Below, piece after piece: positions 1 through 6,150 of a stretch of DNA of 17,620 nucleotides. Position 1 is the stretch's first letter. Every line of letters starts with the position of its first letter. Below the pieces are notes generated by a model. That model was given only the letters and a program-made list of their open reading frames with translations. It did not search any database and was not told where the DNA came from. The position numbers and the translations under genes were made by a program. The DNA is from DAOTTW01 sp034437615 (lineage in GTDB: Bacteria > Chloroflexota > Anaerolineae > Aggregatilineales > Phototrophicaceae), in NCBI GenBank assembly GCA_034437615.1, contig DAOTTW010000273.1, forward strand, positions 1-17,620. Reading direction: 5' to 3'.

Positions 1-93
1 CTCACGCACCCAGGTAAAATCGCTCCAGGTGTTGGGGTGTGGTTCGTCCTGAATTGCTGTGACGATGCGTTTGGGTTCGCCTTCGATGCTCAC
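1..93 (-). CDS. Partial unknown protein, N-terminal 31 codons only
   Basis: The frame stays open from a GTG at 93..91 to the left edge and begins VSIEGEPKRIVTAIQDEP. The GTG start is preferred because an AGGAG sits 8 bases upstream of it. A nearby ATG at 100..98 lies only 1 base from that AGGAG, and its frame hits TGA near position 3. An extended -10 lies upstream at 137..132. I do not recognise the family from so short a piece. It is transcribed in the same direction as hisS but appears to have its own promoter. Confidence 0.6.
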   Translation of the reverse strand, partial: MSIEGEPKRIVTAIQDEPHPNTWSDFTWVRE

Positions 94-131
94 GGGTCAT
101 ACTCCTGGCAACAACACGATCTCATAGGTCA

Positions 132-140
132 ACTATACCA
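132..140 (-). promoter_or_regulatory. Extended -10 promoter for the partial gene at the left edge
   Basis: The minus strand reads TGG followed by TATAGT (137..132), an extended -10 (TGn plus 5 of 6 matches). No good -35 is found at 16-18 bases. The predicted transcription start is near 125, leaving a leader of about 30 bases that contains AGGAG before the GTG at 93. It lies between the hisS stop and the next gene, as expected for a separate unit. Confidence 0.45.
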
Positions 141-190
141 CAGACGGCAGCTTGCAGGCGAGCAGAACAGCATCCACCCGCCACAGGCTG

Positions 191-1519
191 CTAGCTGAGC
201 AGTGCGCGTGCTCTGCTGGCGGCCTCATCCAGGCTGACCGTGATTTCTTCGCCATCCCGCAAGCGCTTGAGCTTCACCACACCCTGCGCGATTTCCTCGC
301 TGCCCAACGTCGCCACCAGCGGGATGCCCTTTTTATCGGCGTGCTGAAATTGCTTGCCGATCTTGCGATCCTCCATGAATAGCTCCGTATTGATGCCACC
401 AGCGCGCAATTTTGCGGCCAAGCCAGACGATGCAGCGCGTGTGCTCGCACCAAAGACGGTCACCAGCACCTCAACCACTGTACCACCAATCCCCGCCGGG
501 TAGAGGTCTAGCTCGCCCATCAGATCAATGATGCGCTCAATGCCTAGCGATGTGCCGGTTGTGGGCAGGCTCTCCTTGCGGAAGATGCCGATCAGGTCGT
601 CATAGCGCCCGCCGCCGCTGATGCTGCCCATACCGGGCTGGTTCATAACCGTCTCGAAGATCGGCCCCGTGTAGTAACCCAGGCCACGCACCACCGTATA
701 ATCAAAGGCGTAAAATTGCGGCGCGACGCCCAGCGCATCCAGGTTTTCGGCCATCGTGCGCAATTCAGCGATGCCCTCGGCGGCAATCGGCAAAGCGCCC
801 ATCAGCTTATCCAGGTAATCCAGATTTTCGGTGCCTGCATAGTTGGCTTGTAGCAGGTCCATCATACGCCCGACGACATCATCGGAGATGCCGCGTTCGA
901 CCAGTTCTTTTTGCACGCCCCCTGTGCCGATTTTGTCGTATTTATCGACGCTGCGGTACAAGTCACCGAGTTGCGCAGCCGGCACGCCGGAATATTGCCC
1001 CATGCCCGTCAGCAGCTTACGGCTGTTGATCTTCACCGTAAAATCCTGAAAGCCCAGCTTATTGAGCGCCGCAACCGTCAGGCTGATGAGTTCAGCGTCG
1101 GCGCTCATATTATCCACGCCCACAATATCGACATCGCACTGGTAAAACTCACGGTAGCGCCCACGTTGCGGGCGCTCAGCACGCCACACCGGGGCCAATT
1201 GATAGCGCTTGAAGGGCAGCTTGATGTCGTTTTCACGTAGCGCCACCACACGCGCCAGCGGCACCGTCAGATCATAGCGCAGCGCAAGCTCTTCTTTGGC
1301 GTTGGGGTGCTGTGCGAAGTAAATCAGCTTTTCGGCGTCCTCGCCGTATTTGCCCATCAGCGTCTCGCGCAGTTCCATCACGGGCGTTTGCAGCGGCTCA
1401 TAGCCATACAGGTGAAACGTATCGCGCACGATGCCGAACACGTAATCGCGCTTGAGCATCTCATCGGGCATAAAATCGCGCATCCCTTTGGGCAGGCGCG
1501 GCTTGATCTTCACAGACAT
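191..1519 (-). CDS. hisS: Histidine--tRNA ligase
   Basis: HisRS charges tRNA-His with histidine in the cytoplasm, using ATP. The 442 residues show all class II landmarks: motif 1 region around residues 35-65; motif 2 at 111-126 with ERPQRGRYREFYQ; the histidine-binding RGLGYYTG at 278-285; motif 3 with SGGGRYDD (301-308) and TGTSLGIERI (321-330); and an anticodon-binding domain from about 347 to the end. The REFYQCD form of motif 2 is more like the eukaryote-type HisRS found in some bacteria than the common bacterial RQFHQ form. The ATG at 1519 has AAGGAG 7-8 bases upstream. The gene has its own promoter whose -35 begins right after the upstream stop, and its 140-base leader carries a His-rich mini-ORF and a terminator-like hairpin, so attenuation is likely (inference). 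Confidence 0.98.
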   Translation of the reverse strand: MSVKIKPRLPKGMRDFMPDEMLKRDYVFGIVRDTFHLYGYEPLQTPVMELRETLMGKYGEDAEKLIYFAQHPNAKEELALRYDLTVPLARVVALRENDIKLPFKRYQLAPVWRAERPQRGRYREFYQCDVDIVGVDNMSADAELISLTVAALNKLGFQDFTVKINSRKLLTGMGQYSGVPAAQLGDLYRSVDKYDKIGTGGVQKELVERGISDDVVGRMMDLLQANYAGTENLDYLDKLMGALPIAAEGIAELRTMAENLDALGVAPQFYAFDYTVVRGLGYYTGPIFETVMNQPGMGSISGGGRYDDLIGIFRKESLPTTGTSLGIERIIDLMGELDLYPAGIGGTVVEVLVTVFGASTRAASSGLAAKLRAGGINTELFMEDRKIGKQFQHADKKGIPLVATLGSEEIAQGVVKLKRLRDGEEITVSLDEAASRARALLS

Positions 1520-1566
1520 AGCAGGCTCCTTTGCAGCTTTTTGTCGTTAGATACAGAAATAAAAAA

Positions 1567-1587
1567 AGCGCGTCCCAATAACGCGCT
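1567..1587 (-). terminator. Leader terminator (attenuator) upstream of hisS
   Basis: On the minus strand AGCGCG (1587..1582) and CGCGCT (1572..1567) form a perfect 6-bp stem with a 9-base loop. Seven U residues follow (1567..1561), and an A7 tract lies upstream of the stem. This is an intrinsic terminator placed inside the hisS leader, about 45 bases before the start codon, so it would stop transcripts before the gene. Confidence 0.7.
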
Positions 1588-1619
1588 CGAAAGATATTTT
1601 TTTCCAGGCGGTTGGGACG
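1571..1619 (-). promoter_or_regulatory. Candidate antiterminator pairing in the hisS leader
   Basis: CGTCCCAA (1619..1612) is perfectly complementary to TTGGGACG (1578..1571). The second segment occupies most of the terminator loop and the first two bases of its 3' arm, so the 8-bp pairing competes with the terminator at 1587..1567. The first segment starts 3 bases after the stop codon of the leader mini-ORF, where a terminating ribosome would cover it. The pairing is read directly from the sequence; its role is inferred. Confidence 0.55.
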
Positions 1620-1622
1620 GCT

Positions 1623-1661
1623 TTATGCGATTAGGACATGGTGTAAATTGATGATTCTCAT
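1623..1661 (-). CDS. Putative hisS leader peptide MRIINLHHVLIA
   Basis: The frame runs ATG AGA ATC ATC AAT TTA CAC CAT GTC CTA ATC GCA TAA on the minus strand. It has 12 codons with two adjacent histidine codons (1643..1638) in front of a histidyl-tRNA synthetase gene. No Shine-Dalgarno sequence is present. The first base of the ATG is 7 bases after a good -10, so it would be translated as a leaderless message. The stop lies 3 bases before the antiterminator segment. The size, the His-His pair and the spacing match classical ribosome-mediated attenuation. The ORF is short enough that chance cannot be excluded without comparison. Confidence 0.55.
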   Translation of the reverse strand: MRIINLHHVLIA

Positions 1662-1667
1662 GCGAAT

Positions 1668-1696
1668 AGTATAGGCCAATAGCGGTCCGATTACAA
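1668..1696 (-). promoter_or_regulatory. hisS promoter
   Basis: The -35 is TTGTAA (1696..1691, 4 of 6 matches), the spacer is exactly 17 bases, and the -10 is TATACT (1673..1668, 5 of 6). The predicted start is near 1661, which coincides with the ATG of the leader mini-ORF. The -35 begins on the base directly after the stop codon of the SGNH hydrolase gene. Confidence 0.65.
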
Positions 1697-2806
1697 CTAT
1701 AACAAGCCAACGTCTACGATGAAGGCGGCAAAGCGTTCGGCTTGCAGGCGTGCGCCGCGTGTGTTGACGTGCATCCCATCCACCCAATACGCGGCATCGT
1801 TGGGCATATCGGCGGCAAAATCATAAAACGGCACGCCGGAGGCTATCGCGACGCGCTGTGTGATGGCGTTGTGCTGTGCCACAGCGCCTTGATTGTGGGC
1901 ATAGGTCATGTAATCGCCGCCCACATCCAGCGGATACAGCAAATCGGAGTAGGCCCAGCTTGCGAACATAAGCGGGATGCCCTGCGCTTGTGCCACAGCG
2001 ATCATCGTGCGCAGGTTACGCTCAAAATACGTCGGTGGATTGGCGGCAAGTAAGTCGTCAATGGCCATGTCGAAGTTATTGCAGATGTAGCGCCCATCCC
2101 GTTCATAGACACCGCCACAGGTGCGCACGCCGTCAACGCGCTGAAATTGCCGCCCAAAATCATCATAGCGCACGCTCCAGCCCAGGCGCAGCGCCACAAA
2201 ACGAAACAGCGTGCTCGCTGGTACAGGTCCCGCGTCCGCTTGCCACAGGCCACGATACAGGTTGAGGCCGTTGTAATCTTCAGGATGGATCAGGCGCGGT
2301 TGGATGTCGTTCATGGCATGGTAGACGATCAGCAAATCCGGCTGTAGGTCGCTCATGCGAAAGCTGATGTTCGCCAGCGTCTCCCAGCTTGTGTAGTTAA
2401 TCACGCCAGCGTTGACGACTTCCACCCGCGTCTGATCGTATTCAGAATGCAGCACGCGCTCTAGCTGTGCCGGGTAAGCATCCTGCCAGCGTTCATTGCC
2501 AGAGCCATAGGTGGTCGAACCGCCCAGCGCCACAATGCGAAACGTGTCGTCAGCTTTGGGGATGCTGATATCTGGCCCACGAAAGCCCTGCGCGTTGTGC
2601 TGTGGGTGGCCCGGTGACAGGCCATAATTCAGGTACGGCAAGCCACGATGCCGCTCAGCCAGGCGGTTCAGGTCGTCACGCCCATATAGATAGCGTATTT
2701 TCTGATCCTCGCGCCCGAAGTTGTCGATGTAAACGCGCAGGCCCCATTCCAGGGCCAGCAACGTCAGCAACACTGCACCGACAACGAGCAAGGTTTTTTT
2801 CAACAT
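1697..2806 (-). CDS. Membrane-anchored SGNH/GDSL-type hydrolase
   Basis: A 369-residue protein of the SGNH hydrolase fold, a family of esterases, lipases and acyl hydrolases. A single hydrophobic segment at residues 4-20 after MLKK anchors or exports it, leaving the catalytic domain outside the membrane. Block I is GGSTTYG with the nucleophile Ser at about 97; block II is NAGV around Gly 134; block III is HAMND with Asn 166; block V is DGMH with Asp 343 and His 346. All four expected catalytic positions are present. The substrate cannot be told; envelope polysaccharide or lipid acyl groups are plausible. It lies 53 bases after the DinB-like gene in the same direction, so cotranscription is possible. 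No strong ribosome-binding site is seen. Confidence 0.88.
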   Translation of the reverse strand: MLKKTLLVVGAVLLTLLALEWGLRVYIDNFGREDQKIRYLYGRDDLNRLAERHRGLPYLNYGLSPGHPQHNAQGFRGPDISIPKADDTFRIVALGGSTTYGSGNERWQDAYPAQLERVLHSEYDQTRVEVVNAGVINYTSWETLANISFRMSDLQPDLLIVYHAMNDIQPRLIHPEDYNGLNLYRGLWQADAGPVPASTLFRFVALRLGWSVRYDDFGRQFQRVDGVRTCGGVYERDGRYICNNFDMAIDDLLAANPPTYFERNLRTMIAVAQAQGIPLMFASWAYSDLLYPLDVGGDYMTYAHNQGAVAQHNAITQRVAIASGVPFYDFAADMPNDAAYWVDGMHVNTRGARLQAERFAAFIVDVGLL

Positions 2807-2859
2807 ACGTCAGCCGCCATACCGACCCCCCAGGCCGCGTTTAAACAAGCCTGGCGGCA

Positions 2860-3450
2860 TTACGCCATCTGGCGCTTCGCCAATGCCTGCTGGCGCACAT
2901 CGCGGAACTGCTCATAGTGGCCGACCTCATGGCGCAGGCCAAACATAAAGGCAGCAGGCGCGTTCATCAGGCCGAGCTTAGCCGTGAAGCGCGGCGATAC
3001 CTCACGATACACATTCAAGAAGGGCTTATCCGGCCACGTGTCCAGGTAGGCCAGGCGCATCCGGCGGCTTTCTTGCAGGCGTTGCAAGCAGTGCTCCCGC
3101 GTCAGGATGCTTTCCCAGGGGGTTTCATAGCGTGGGCGCTCAGCAGTCGCGAAGCCACGCGCCAAAAGTGAACTCAGGGCTGCGCCTTCCTCGCTGCTGG
3201 CGGTCACGTGCGCCACCAGATGCGCGAGGCTCCAGCCGATGTGCTTATGTTCTTCTTGTTCGGCGAAGGGGTCATCTGCATCCGGGTCTTCTGGGATGAA
3301 GGTCACATCGCCATCGGTGAGGCCATCCAACAGCATCATCAGGTGGTCTATGCTTTCGTTGGTGTAGGCGCGCAGGTCGTCCCGTGTCAGACCTTCGACA
3401 AATTCAATCATGTGCTGTTCGCCGCTATCGACGGGGCTAAAATCAATCAT
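2860..3450 (-). CDS. DinB-like metal-binding four-helix protein
   Basis: A 196-residue soluble protein resembling the DinB/YfiT superfamily, whose members are metal-dependent four-helix bundles, often thiol transferases (bacillithiol- or mycothiol-type) or of unknown role. Candidate metal ligands are His 77 in WSLAHLVAH and His 174 and His 178 in RHEVGHYEQF, which match the usual spacing of one His in helix 2 and an HxxxH in the last helix. The ATG at 3450 has TAGGAG about 9 bases upstream. It is divergent from the Fe-S oxidoreductase gene across a 167-base spacer and may lead an operon with the SGNH hydrolase. There is no evidence for a specific substrate. An acidic run (residues 54-66) may be a loop. 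Confidence 0.8.
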   Translation of the reverse strand: MIDFSPVDSGEQHMIEFVEGLTRDDLRAYTNESIDHLMMLLDGLTDGDVTFIPEDPDADDPFAEQEEHKHIGWSLAHLVAHVTASSEEGAALSSLLARGFATAERPRYETPWESILTREHCLQRLQESRRMRLAYLDTWPDKPFLNVYREVSPRFTAKLGLMNAPAAFMFGLRHEVGHYEQFRDVRQQALAKRQMA

Positions 3451-3514
3451 CGTTCGTGACTCCTACAAATTATTGCAGTATCGAGCTAACACATAAACTG
3501 GATGTTACCACGCG

Positions 3515-3524
3515 AAGTTAACTT
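3515..3524. promoter_or_regulatory. Palindrome between divergent promoters
   Basis: AAGTTAACTT is a perfect 10-base palindrome in the 167-base spacer between the divergent DinB-like and Fe-S oxidoreductase genes. It could be an operator half or core for a dimeric regulator. Short AT-rich palindromes also arise by chance. Confidence 0.3.
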
Positions 3525-3556
3525 ACTCCCATAGGCTTTTGCCGCAAGCCTGTTGA

Positions 3557-3565
3557 TGGTACACT
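3557..3565 (+). promoter_or_regulatory. Possible extended -10 for the Fe-S oxidoreductase gene
   Basis: TGG followed by TACACT (3560-3565) resembles an extended -10. A TTGCCG at 3539-3544 is a poor -35 at a short 15-base spacing. Transcription would start near 3572, giving a leader of about 45 bases that contains AGGGGAG before the GTG start. Confidence 0.3.
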
Positions 3566-3617
3566 TCAGGTGTATTAAAAGAGCGTAAACAGACTTTTTG
3601 CAGGGGAGACTCTACCT

Positions 3618-5690
3618 GTGTTATCACCAATCGAAAAAGTGCTTTTCTTAGCGCTGGCGCTGTTCGCCATCGCCGCCGCTTACGCCGGATTCCGCGATAT
3701 GGTCGCCGTGATCGACCGAGGTGAGGGCAAGCTGCACCTGGAAAACCTGCCAGCGCGTCTGTGGCGGGCGCTGGTCGTCTACCTCACGCAAGTCACCACA
3801 TTAAAGACGCGCCGCATCACAAGCCTGATTCACCTGGGCGTGGTGCTGGGCTTCACATTTTACTTCCTGGTCAACGCGCTGGATTTGCTGATCGGCTATA
3901 TCCCGACCTTTGAAAATACACTGTACAGCACGGGCTTCGTCTATGACGGCTATCGCTTGCTGGCGGATGTGCTGAGCGTGGTTGTGTTGTTCGGCGTGGC
4001 CTATTTCATCGTGCGCCGCCTGTTCCTGCCGAACAAAGCCGATCTGACCTATCACGATAACGTGCTGCTGCACCCGAAAGTGCAGCAAGGTGGCCAGATC
4101 AGCGATTCGATGATTGTGGCGGGCTTCATCCTGCTGCATGTGGGGGCGCGCTTCCTCGGTGAATCCGTGATTGTGGCCGAAGCGGTGACGGCTGGTGGCG
4201 GTGTTGATCTGGCGATGCCGTTCGCGTCGTTGGTGTCGCCGCTGTGGTATGGCATGGATGCAACCGGGCTGGCGTTCATGCGGCACCTGTTCTGGTGGAT
4301 CGCGTTGGGCGGCATTCTGCTATTCCTGCCGTATTTTCCGTATACCAAGCACGCGCATCTGTTCATGGCCCCGCTGAACTACCTGACGCGGCCACAGCGC
4401 ACTTCGTTGGGCGAACTCGAACCGATTGACTTTGAGGACGACGAAAAAGAGCAATTCGGCGCGACGACGCTGGCCGACCTGAGCAAAACGCAAATCTTCG
4501 ACGCTTTCGCCTGCATCCAGTGCAACCGTTGCCAGGATGTGTGCCCCGCTTACGTCACAGGCAAAGAGCTATCGCCCTCGGCGCTAGAAGTCAACAAGCG
4601 CTACATGATTAAGGACGACATGAGCGGGCTGGCCAACGGCGGTGACGCCTTCCCGTTGCTGGGCACCGTCATCAGCGAATCGGCGGTGTGGGCCTGTACG
4701 GCGTGCGGTGCCTGCGTGGACATCTGCCCGGTGGGTGATGAACCCATGTACGATATTCTGGACATCCGCCGCAGTCAGGTCTTGATGGAAGGCGACTTCC
4801 CCAACGAATTGCAGGACGCATTTAACGGCATGGAGCGCAACGGCAACCCCTGGTCGGTAGCCGGTAGCCGCCTGGCCTGGACGGAGGGCCTGAATATGCC
4901 TGTGCCGACAGTGGCCGATAACCCGAATTACGACATTCTGTACTGGACGGGCTGCGCGGTCAGCTACGACCCGCGTGCGCAGGAAACGGCACGGGCACTG
5001 GTCAAGGTGCTGCACAGCGCTGGCGTTAACTTTGCAGTGCTAGGCGAGGACGAAAATTGCACGGGCGATGTGGCGCGGCGTGGTGGCAACGAATACCTGT
5101 ATTACGAGCTTGCGACGGGCAACGTGGAGACGCTCAACGAAGCCGCGCCGCCGCGTATCGTCGTGACCTGCCCGCACTGCCTGCATAACCTGGGCAAAGA
5201 GTATCATCAGTTCGGCGGTGATTACGCGGTCATCCACCACACGGAATTGATCGAAGAACTGATACAAGCCGAAAAGCTACCGCGTGCAGCGCACCCGAAC
5301 GGCTGGGCGAACGTCACGTTTCATGATCCATGCTATTTAGGGCGGCATAACGATGTGGTCGAAGCGCCGCGCAACGTCATCAGCGCAATGGACATCCCGA
5401 TTGCCGAGATGCCGCGCAACCGCAAGAATTCGTTCTGCTGTGGTGCCGGTGGTGCGCAATTCTGGAAGGAAGAAGAAGCCGGCGATAAGGCCGTCAACGC
5501 AGAACGCTACGACGAGGCCATCAGCACCGGTGCGGATGTGCTGGCGGTGGGCTGCCCCTTCTGTATGCAGATGTTTGAGTCGGCGCGGGCGGATAAGCCC
5601 GATGGCCCTGAAGTGCGCGACATCGTAGAGATCATGGCCGAGCGCTTGCCGGATGTGCAGCCACAAAATCAGCCCGAAGCCGGGGATTAG
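3618..5690 (+). CDS. Membrane Fe-S oxidoreductase, HdrD/EtfD-like
   Basis: A 690-residue integral-membrane electron carrier. The N-terminal third has about six hydrophobic helices (roughly residues 7-24, 68-92, 114-134, 163-180, 200-218, 222-242) with histidines such as H72, H174, H223 and H245 that could bind heme b, as in nitrate-reductase-gamma-like domains. Two 4Fe-4S motifs follow: CIQCNRCQDVCP (Cys 299-309) and CTACGACVDICP (Cys 360-370). Two CCG domains follow: Cys 446, Cys 481, CPHC 518-521; then Cys 572, Cys 607-608, CPFC 646-649. The first has N-C instead of C-C at 480-481, as I recall for EtfD-type relatives. Family knowledge suggests electron transfer between a soluble donor such as ETF and membrane quinone. 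The start is GTG with GGGGAG 9 bases upstream. No ETF or acyl-CoA dehydrogenase gene is adjacent. Confidence 0.9.
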   Translation: MLSPIEKVLFLALALFAIAAAYAGFRDMVAVIDRGEGKLHLENLPARLWRALVVYLTQVTTLKTRRITSLIHLGVVLGFTFYFLVNALDLLIGYIPTFENTLYSTGFVYDGYRLLADVLSVVVLFGVAYFIVRRLFLPNKADLTYHDNVLLHPKVQQGGQISDSMIVAGFILLHVGARFLGESVIVAEAVTAGGGVDLAMPFASLVSPLWYGMDATGLAFMRHLFWWIALGGILLFLPYFPYTKHAHLFMAPLNYLTRPQRTSLGELEPIDFEDDEKEQFGATTLADLSKTQIFDAFACIQCNRCQDVCPAYVTGKELSPSALEVNKRYMIKDDMSGLANGGDAFPLLGTVISESAVWACTACGACVDICPVGDEPMYDILDIRRSQVLMEGDFPNELQDAFNGMERNGNPWSVAGSRLAWTEGLNMPVPTVADNPNYDILYWTGCAVSYDPRAQETARALVKVLHSAGVNFAVLGEDENCTGDVARRGGNEYLYYELATGNVETLNEAAPPRIVVTCPHCLHNLGKEYHQFGGDYAVIHHTELIEELIQAEKLPRAAHPNGWANVTFHDPCYLGRHNDVVEAPRNVISAMDIPIAEMPRNRKNSFCCGAGGAQFWKEEEAGDKAVNAERYDEAISTGADVLAVGCPFCMQMFESARADKPDGPEVRDIVEIMAERLPDVQPQNQPEAGD

Positions 5691-5730
5691 TTCACAAAAC
5701 GTAACGACTCAGGCCAGTCTGTGTGTGTCG

Positions 5731-5850
5731 CCACTGGCTAAAGCCAGCGGCTTCCGCAGGGCCAACCCCCCTGAAGGGGGCTATGGCACGCTGCATACAG
5801 CCTGCTTGAGCAGGCTTGTCGGTACCGGAGCCGGACGTTTTAACGTCTGG
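5731..5850. repeat. Run of four different mini-hairpins
   Basis: Four palindromes follow each other with short spacers: CTGGC-TAAA-GCCAG (5734-5747); GCCA..CCCCC-TGAA-GGGGG..TGGC (5761-5787); AGCCTGC-TTGA-GCAGGCT (5799-5816); and CCGGACGTT-TT-AACGTCTGG (5831-5850, one G.T pair). The arms differ but the loops are all short and AT-rich. The 12-base string CTATGGCACGCT (5781-5792) recurs at 10022-10033. None has a U tract, so they do not look like terminators. Confidence 0.75.
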
Positions 5851-5912
5851 CGACTGAGAATGGTACACGTACCTGAGTAGTTACGAACCGCCATAAAATA
5901 CGGTCAAACATC

Positions 5913-5928
5913 AAATACCTACCCCTGT
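5913..5928 (+). repeat. Dispersed repeat block a, copy 1
   Basis: AAATACCTACCCCTGT is found again, perfectly, as its reverse complement at 17513-17528. With the block at 6058-6087 it forms one copy of a two-block intergenic repeat. Confidence 0.8.
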
Positions 5929-5960
5929 AAACCCCAAACCCCTCTCCCTTCATGCCCGGA

Positions 5961-5996
5961 CACAGACACAGATGGAGACGGAGACGGAGACGGGCT
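5961..5996 (+). repeat. Hexanucleotide array
   Basis: Six-base units run in phase: CACAGA, CACAGA, TGGAGA, CGGAGA, CGGAGA, CGGGCT. Three perfect GGAGAC copies are contained (5974-5991). It is a short microsatellite within the longer copy of the intergenic repeat. Confidence 0.8.
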
Positions 5997-6010
5997 TCTA
6001 GCAGACTTCC

Positions 6011-6055
6011 TCCCCCTCTCCCGACCGCCGCATAGCGGCGGTCGGGAGAGGGGGA
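6011..6055. repeat. 21-bp perfect inverted repeat
   Basis: The left arm (6011-6031) and right arm (6035-6055) are perfect complements with an ATA loop. The arm starts TCCCCCTCTCCCG and ends with CGCCGC. A CCTCACCCCC-type motif sits beside it on the minus strand (6059-6069). This looks like the GC-rich, CCCTCACCCC/CCCTCTCCC-type intergenic palindromes found in many bacteria. It has no U tract. Confidence 0.9.
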
Positions 6056-6057
6056 TC

Positions 6058-6087
6058 GAGGGGGTGAGGGCCAATTCACGGGCAAAA
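6058..6087 (+). repeat. Dispersed repeat block b, copy 1
   Basis: These 30 bases, starting GAGGGGGTGAGGGCC and ending CGGGCAAAA, match the reverse complement of 17473-17502 at 29 of 30 positions. Confidence 0.85.
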
Positions 6088-6122
6088 CATGCCCACCTGA
6101 ATAGTTACTACCAATTTTCACC

Positions 6123-6147
6123 GTCCACGTTTCCCTGTGCTGCTACC
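6123..6147 (+). repeat. 25-base segment similar to frr leader
   Basis: Twenty-two of 25 bases match 12046-12070 in the same orientation. Both begin GTCCACGTTT and end CTACC. It lies just past the stop of the TPR protein gene and its role is unknown. Confidence 0.55.
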
Positions 6148-6150
6148 GAC

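Larger units (their letters stand above)
5691..6150. other. Gene-free repeat island
   Basis: No credible gene lies between the Fe-S oxidoreductase stop and the TPR protein stop. The stretch holds four small palindromes (5731-5850), a 16-base block shared with the right end of the window (5913-5928), a hexanucleotide array (5961-5996), a 21-bp perfect inverted repeat (6011-6055), a 30-base block shared with the right end (6058-6087), and a 25-base segment similar to the frr leader (6123-6147). The two flanking genes converge here, so it is a natural place for non-coding repeats. Confidence 0.8.

Noticed and set aside
1520..1661. T-box riboswitch upstream of hisS
   Set aside because: The UGGGACG/CGUCCCA pairing recalls T-box terminators, but the predicted leader is only about 140 bases. 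I find no Stem I signature and no UGGNACCGCGG box (only AACCGCC).
1510..1710. A 66-codon minus-strand frame spanning the hisS leader
   Set aside because: It starts inside the end of the SGNH gene, before the predicted transcription start, and runs through the terminator hairpin into hisS. The 12-codon frame explains the region better.
2830..2854. Terminator between the DinB-like and SGNH genes
   Set aside because: CCAGGC and GCCTGG can pair, but the loop is 13 bases and no U tract follows.
3801..4286. 161-codon minus-strand frame inside the Fe-S oxidoreductase gene
   Set aside because: It is an antisense shadow of a well-supported gene, rich in His and Gln as expected from reading its codons in reverse.
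5840..6121. 93-codon minus-strand frame in the repeat island
   Set aside because: It is translated from the 21-bp palindrome and the hexanucleotide array and gives low-complexity sequence with no recognisable domain.
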